60,355 nt of DNA from UBA7960 sp964348755. Lineage in GTDB: Bacteria > Bacteroidota > Bacteroidia > Bacteroidales > UBA7960. Below are positions 58,731 through 60,355 of this stretch, piece by piece (position 1 is the stretch's first letter; each line of letters opens with the position of its first letter). The stretch covers positions 1 to 60,355 of the forward strand of contig CAYGDW010000012.1 in assembly GCA_964348755.1 (NCBI GenBank), written 5' to 3'. The notes beneath the pieces are model-generated. The model saw only the letters and a list, made by a program, of their open reading frames with translations. It searched no databases and had not been told where the DNA came from. The position numbers and the translations under genes are program-made.

Positions 58731-60263
58731 TCACTTTATGCGCAAGGGCTTCAGTTCCTCAAAGAAAATATCTGCATTTGGCACTTCAAAGTCCAAAGCG
58801 ATAACTTTTTGTTTATTGTCGGTGTTAAATTTTACCACCCCGAAGTCAAACCAGGCGTGGAGCCTGTCCCATTTTATTTCCCAAACATCATAATGCCAGT
58901 GGCTGAGTGTAGCCGAAAGTTCGGGCGAACGTTCAAACCCAAGCCTGAGTTTGTTGTTGTCTATGCTTACGGTAATGTTTCCATAAATGGCCGAATTGTA
59001 TGTACCTGCATAATCTTTGAGGTCGAGGGTGGGTTTTGTGCGCATTACCCTTGCGTTTTTAATTGCCGCAATGCGAGGGTCCTGAACTGGGCGGCGGGCC
59101 TGGCGTTCAAGTAATTCGGCCGACCAGTCGCGGGCTTCAAGGCCAAGCAGGGTTTCGAGGGTGTAGTTTGTAATGGCTGTAATGGGGCTGTTTATGCCAT
59201 TGGTAAGCACCACTACGCCCATCTTCTGGTGGGGCAGCATACGTATTTCGGAGATCATTCCATCGTAGCCTCCGGTATGGCCTATGCTTAGGCACCCGTG
59301 GTAGTCGCTCACACCCCAGCCCAGTCCATAACTGCTGAAATGGCGGTTAAAGTCACGAGCCTGAGTGTGGTTTACCACAAAGTTGCTGTGTGGAGTCCAC
59401 ATTAGGTTTATTGATGCAGGGCTTAGCAGGGTGTCGGCACCCCTAATGCCTTTGTTCATATTCAGGATCATCCACTGGGCCACATCTTTAACGCTCGAAA
59501 TAAGACCGCCCATGGGTGCCACCTCAGTCCAGTCTTCCCAGGCAATGGCAATATTTTTTTCATTGTAACGGGCATGCGGAGTGGCAAAGTTGCCTTTTGT
59601 GGGCAGCTCTGCCGGGCTTACAATGGTGCGGTCCATACCCAGGGGTTCGAGTATGCGCTCCTTTACATTTTCGTACCAGCTTTTGCCGGTAACCTCTTCA
59701 ATTATTAGTCCAGCCGCCAGATACATCAGGTTTGAGTAACCGTAACCATTTCTGAAGTCAAATGCCTTTGGCAAGTGCCTGGCCACCAGCACAATTTCTT
59801 TTGCCTTAAGGTTTGATTTATACCATACCACATCGCCGCTAAAAGTTCCTAATCCAATGCGGTGGCTAAGTAAATCGCGAATATTGGCCTGGCTGCTTAC
59901 CCAGGGGTCGTACACCTCAAACCAGGGCAAATGCTTCTGCACCCTGTCGTTCCATTGTATCCGGCCTTCCTGTACCAGCATGGCCAGCATGGCCGCCGTA
60001 ATGGCCTTTGTGTTAGATGCTATGGCAAACAAGGTGTTCTGGTCGGGGACTGCGCCTTTGCCCACTTCAATCACCCCATAGCCCTTGCTGAATACAAGCT
60101 GCCCATCGTACACAATACCTATGGCCATGCCCGGGAGGTCCCAATCAGTAAGCACCCGGGAGTAATACTGATCGAGTTTTTGGATGATTTCGGGCGATTG
60201 GGCCCATGTATCTGATCCGCCCAATACAATCAGTAATGATAGCGATATAAATATTTTTTTCAT
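58731..60263 (-). CDS. Exported serine hydrolase, beta-lactamase class C / DD-peptidase fold
   Basis: 510 residues from the ATG at 60263, chosen because it starts the signal peptide directly (MKKIFISLSLLIVLGGSDTWA); another ATG is eight codons upstream. Catalytic motifs: S-x-x-K in ASNTKAIT, Y-x-N in GYGYSNLMY, and H-T-G in SIGHTGGYDG. The C-terminal 110 residues form a separate beta domain (LKDYAGTYNSAIYGNITVSI) of the DUF3471 type often fused to these enzymes in Bacteroidota. Acts in the periplasm on an ester, peptide or cell-wall bond; the substrate is unknown and antibiotic hydrolysis is not implied. Confidence 0.9.
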   Translation of the reverse strand: MKKIFISLSLLIVLGGSDTWAQSPEIIQKLDQYYSRVLTDWDLPGMAIGIVYDGQLVFSKGYGVIEVGKGAVPDQNTLFAIASNTKAITAAMLAMLVQEGRIQWNDRVQKHLPWFEVYDPWVSSQANIRDLLSHRIGLGTFSGDVVWYKSNLKAKEIVLVARHLPKAFDFRNGYGYSNLMYLAAGLIIEEVTGKSWYENVKERILEPLGMDRTIVSPAELPTKGNFATPHARYNEKNIAIAWEDWTEVAPMGGLISSVKDVAQWMILNMNKGIRGADTLLSPASINLMWTPHSNFVVNHTQARDFNRHFSSYGLGWGVSDYHGCLSIGHTGGYDGMISEIRMLPHQKMGVVVLTNGINSPITAITNYTLETLLGLEARDWSAELLERQARRPVQDPRIAAIKNARVMRTKPTLDLKDYAGTYNSAIYGNITVSIDNNKLRLGFERSPELSATLSHWHYDVWEIKWDRLHAWFDFGVVKFNTDNKQKVIALDFEVPNADIFFEELKPLRIK

Positions 60264-60288
60264 ACGGAAACTTTTATATAAATACACA

Positions 60289-60355
60289 ACTGGTAGACAA
60301 AAATTACGTGATTTCTCGCTCCGCCCGAAATGACAGGGTTTACAATGATTTTGGC
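60289..60355. repeat. Dispersed intergenic repeat, copy 2 (cut by window end)
   Basis: Matches 26393-26459: 56 of 60 bases from 60296, same orientation. It begins 26 bases upstream of the serine hydrolase start and continues past the window. Confidence 0.85.

Noticed and set aside
58731..60263. Antibiotic-resistance beta-lactamase
   Set aside because: The fold and motifs are shared with many esterases and DD-peptidases; the C-terminal DUF3471-type domain points to a general serine hydrolase.

Overview
The window is chromosomal DNA of a Bacteroidota bacterium, most likely a free-living or environmental lineage near Bacteroidales/Marinilabiliales. Support: several promoters fit the Bacteroidota pattern (TTTG, about 20 bases, TAnnTTTG); lineage-marker genes are present (GLPGLI proteins, gldE-gldD, a BT_3928-type DoxX protein, DUF5686, a signal-peptide C69 dipeptidase, a three-gene sdhCAB); and many small operons are joined by ATGA overlaps. 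The species cannot be named from this sequence. No phage, plasmid, integrase, transposase, CRISPR or rRNA was seen.

Layout. 1-5174: two tandem modules, each a small secreted Cys-rich peptide, a hairpin and a GLPGLI gene, followed by a TonB-receptor-like barrel. Module A has its GLPGLI gene broken by an 88-base tandem duplication; module B has a stop at codon 2 of its peptide. 5414-12065: a STAND/AAA-type ATPase, aspS, an ABC-F ATPase, and on the minus strand an orphan LuxR-type response regulator and upp. 12078-15861 (minus): FemAB-like transferase, polysaccharide-deacetylase-like protein, radC, and rpsT between two identical tRNA-Glu genes. 16225-25862: OmpA/TPR lipoprotein, folK and a deoxynucleoside kinase, sppA, a dihydroorotate-dehydrogenase-like enzyme, a radical SAM protein with a Tat-like leader, an aldehyde dehydrogenase and a small outer-membrane-type protein. 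26057-28564: DUF2892 protein, a repeat-rich gap, universal stress protein, TPR protein.

28666-34929 is a compact carotenoid locus: crtI-crtB on plus, and divergently a crtD-like desaturase, cruF, an acyltransferase and a GT2 glycosyltransferase on minus, all chained by ATGA overlaps. No lycopene cyclase is visible, so an acylated, glycosylated carotenoid is predicted, acyclic unless a cyclase lies elsewhere. Then come tadA, the BT_3928-like protein, two DUF1573 paralogs, an ArsR regulator with a palindromic operator candidate, and sdhCAB with a near-consensus promoter.

42074-49267 has a peptide-use theme: two tandem aminopeptidase P genes, a fused oligopeptide ABC ATPase and a C69 dipeptidase. 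49465-60263: a lipoprotein, a TonB-C-terminal-domain-only protein, queD, DUF5686, gldE-gldD (an envelope/gliding-related pair), mgtE, pyk and a serine hydrolase. A dispersed repeat occurs at 26393 and again at the right edge.

The best candidate for something not well described is the peptide/GLPGLI/barrel locus: leaders nearly identical at DNA level, cores fully different on a shared cysteine scaffold, a hairpin at the same place in both modules, and a different disabling lesion in each.
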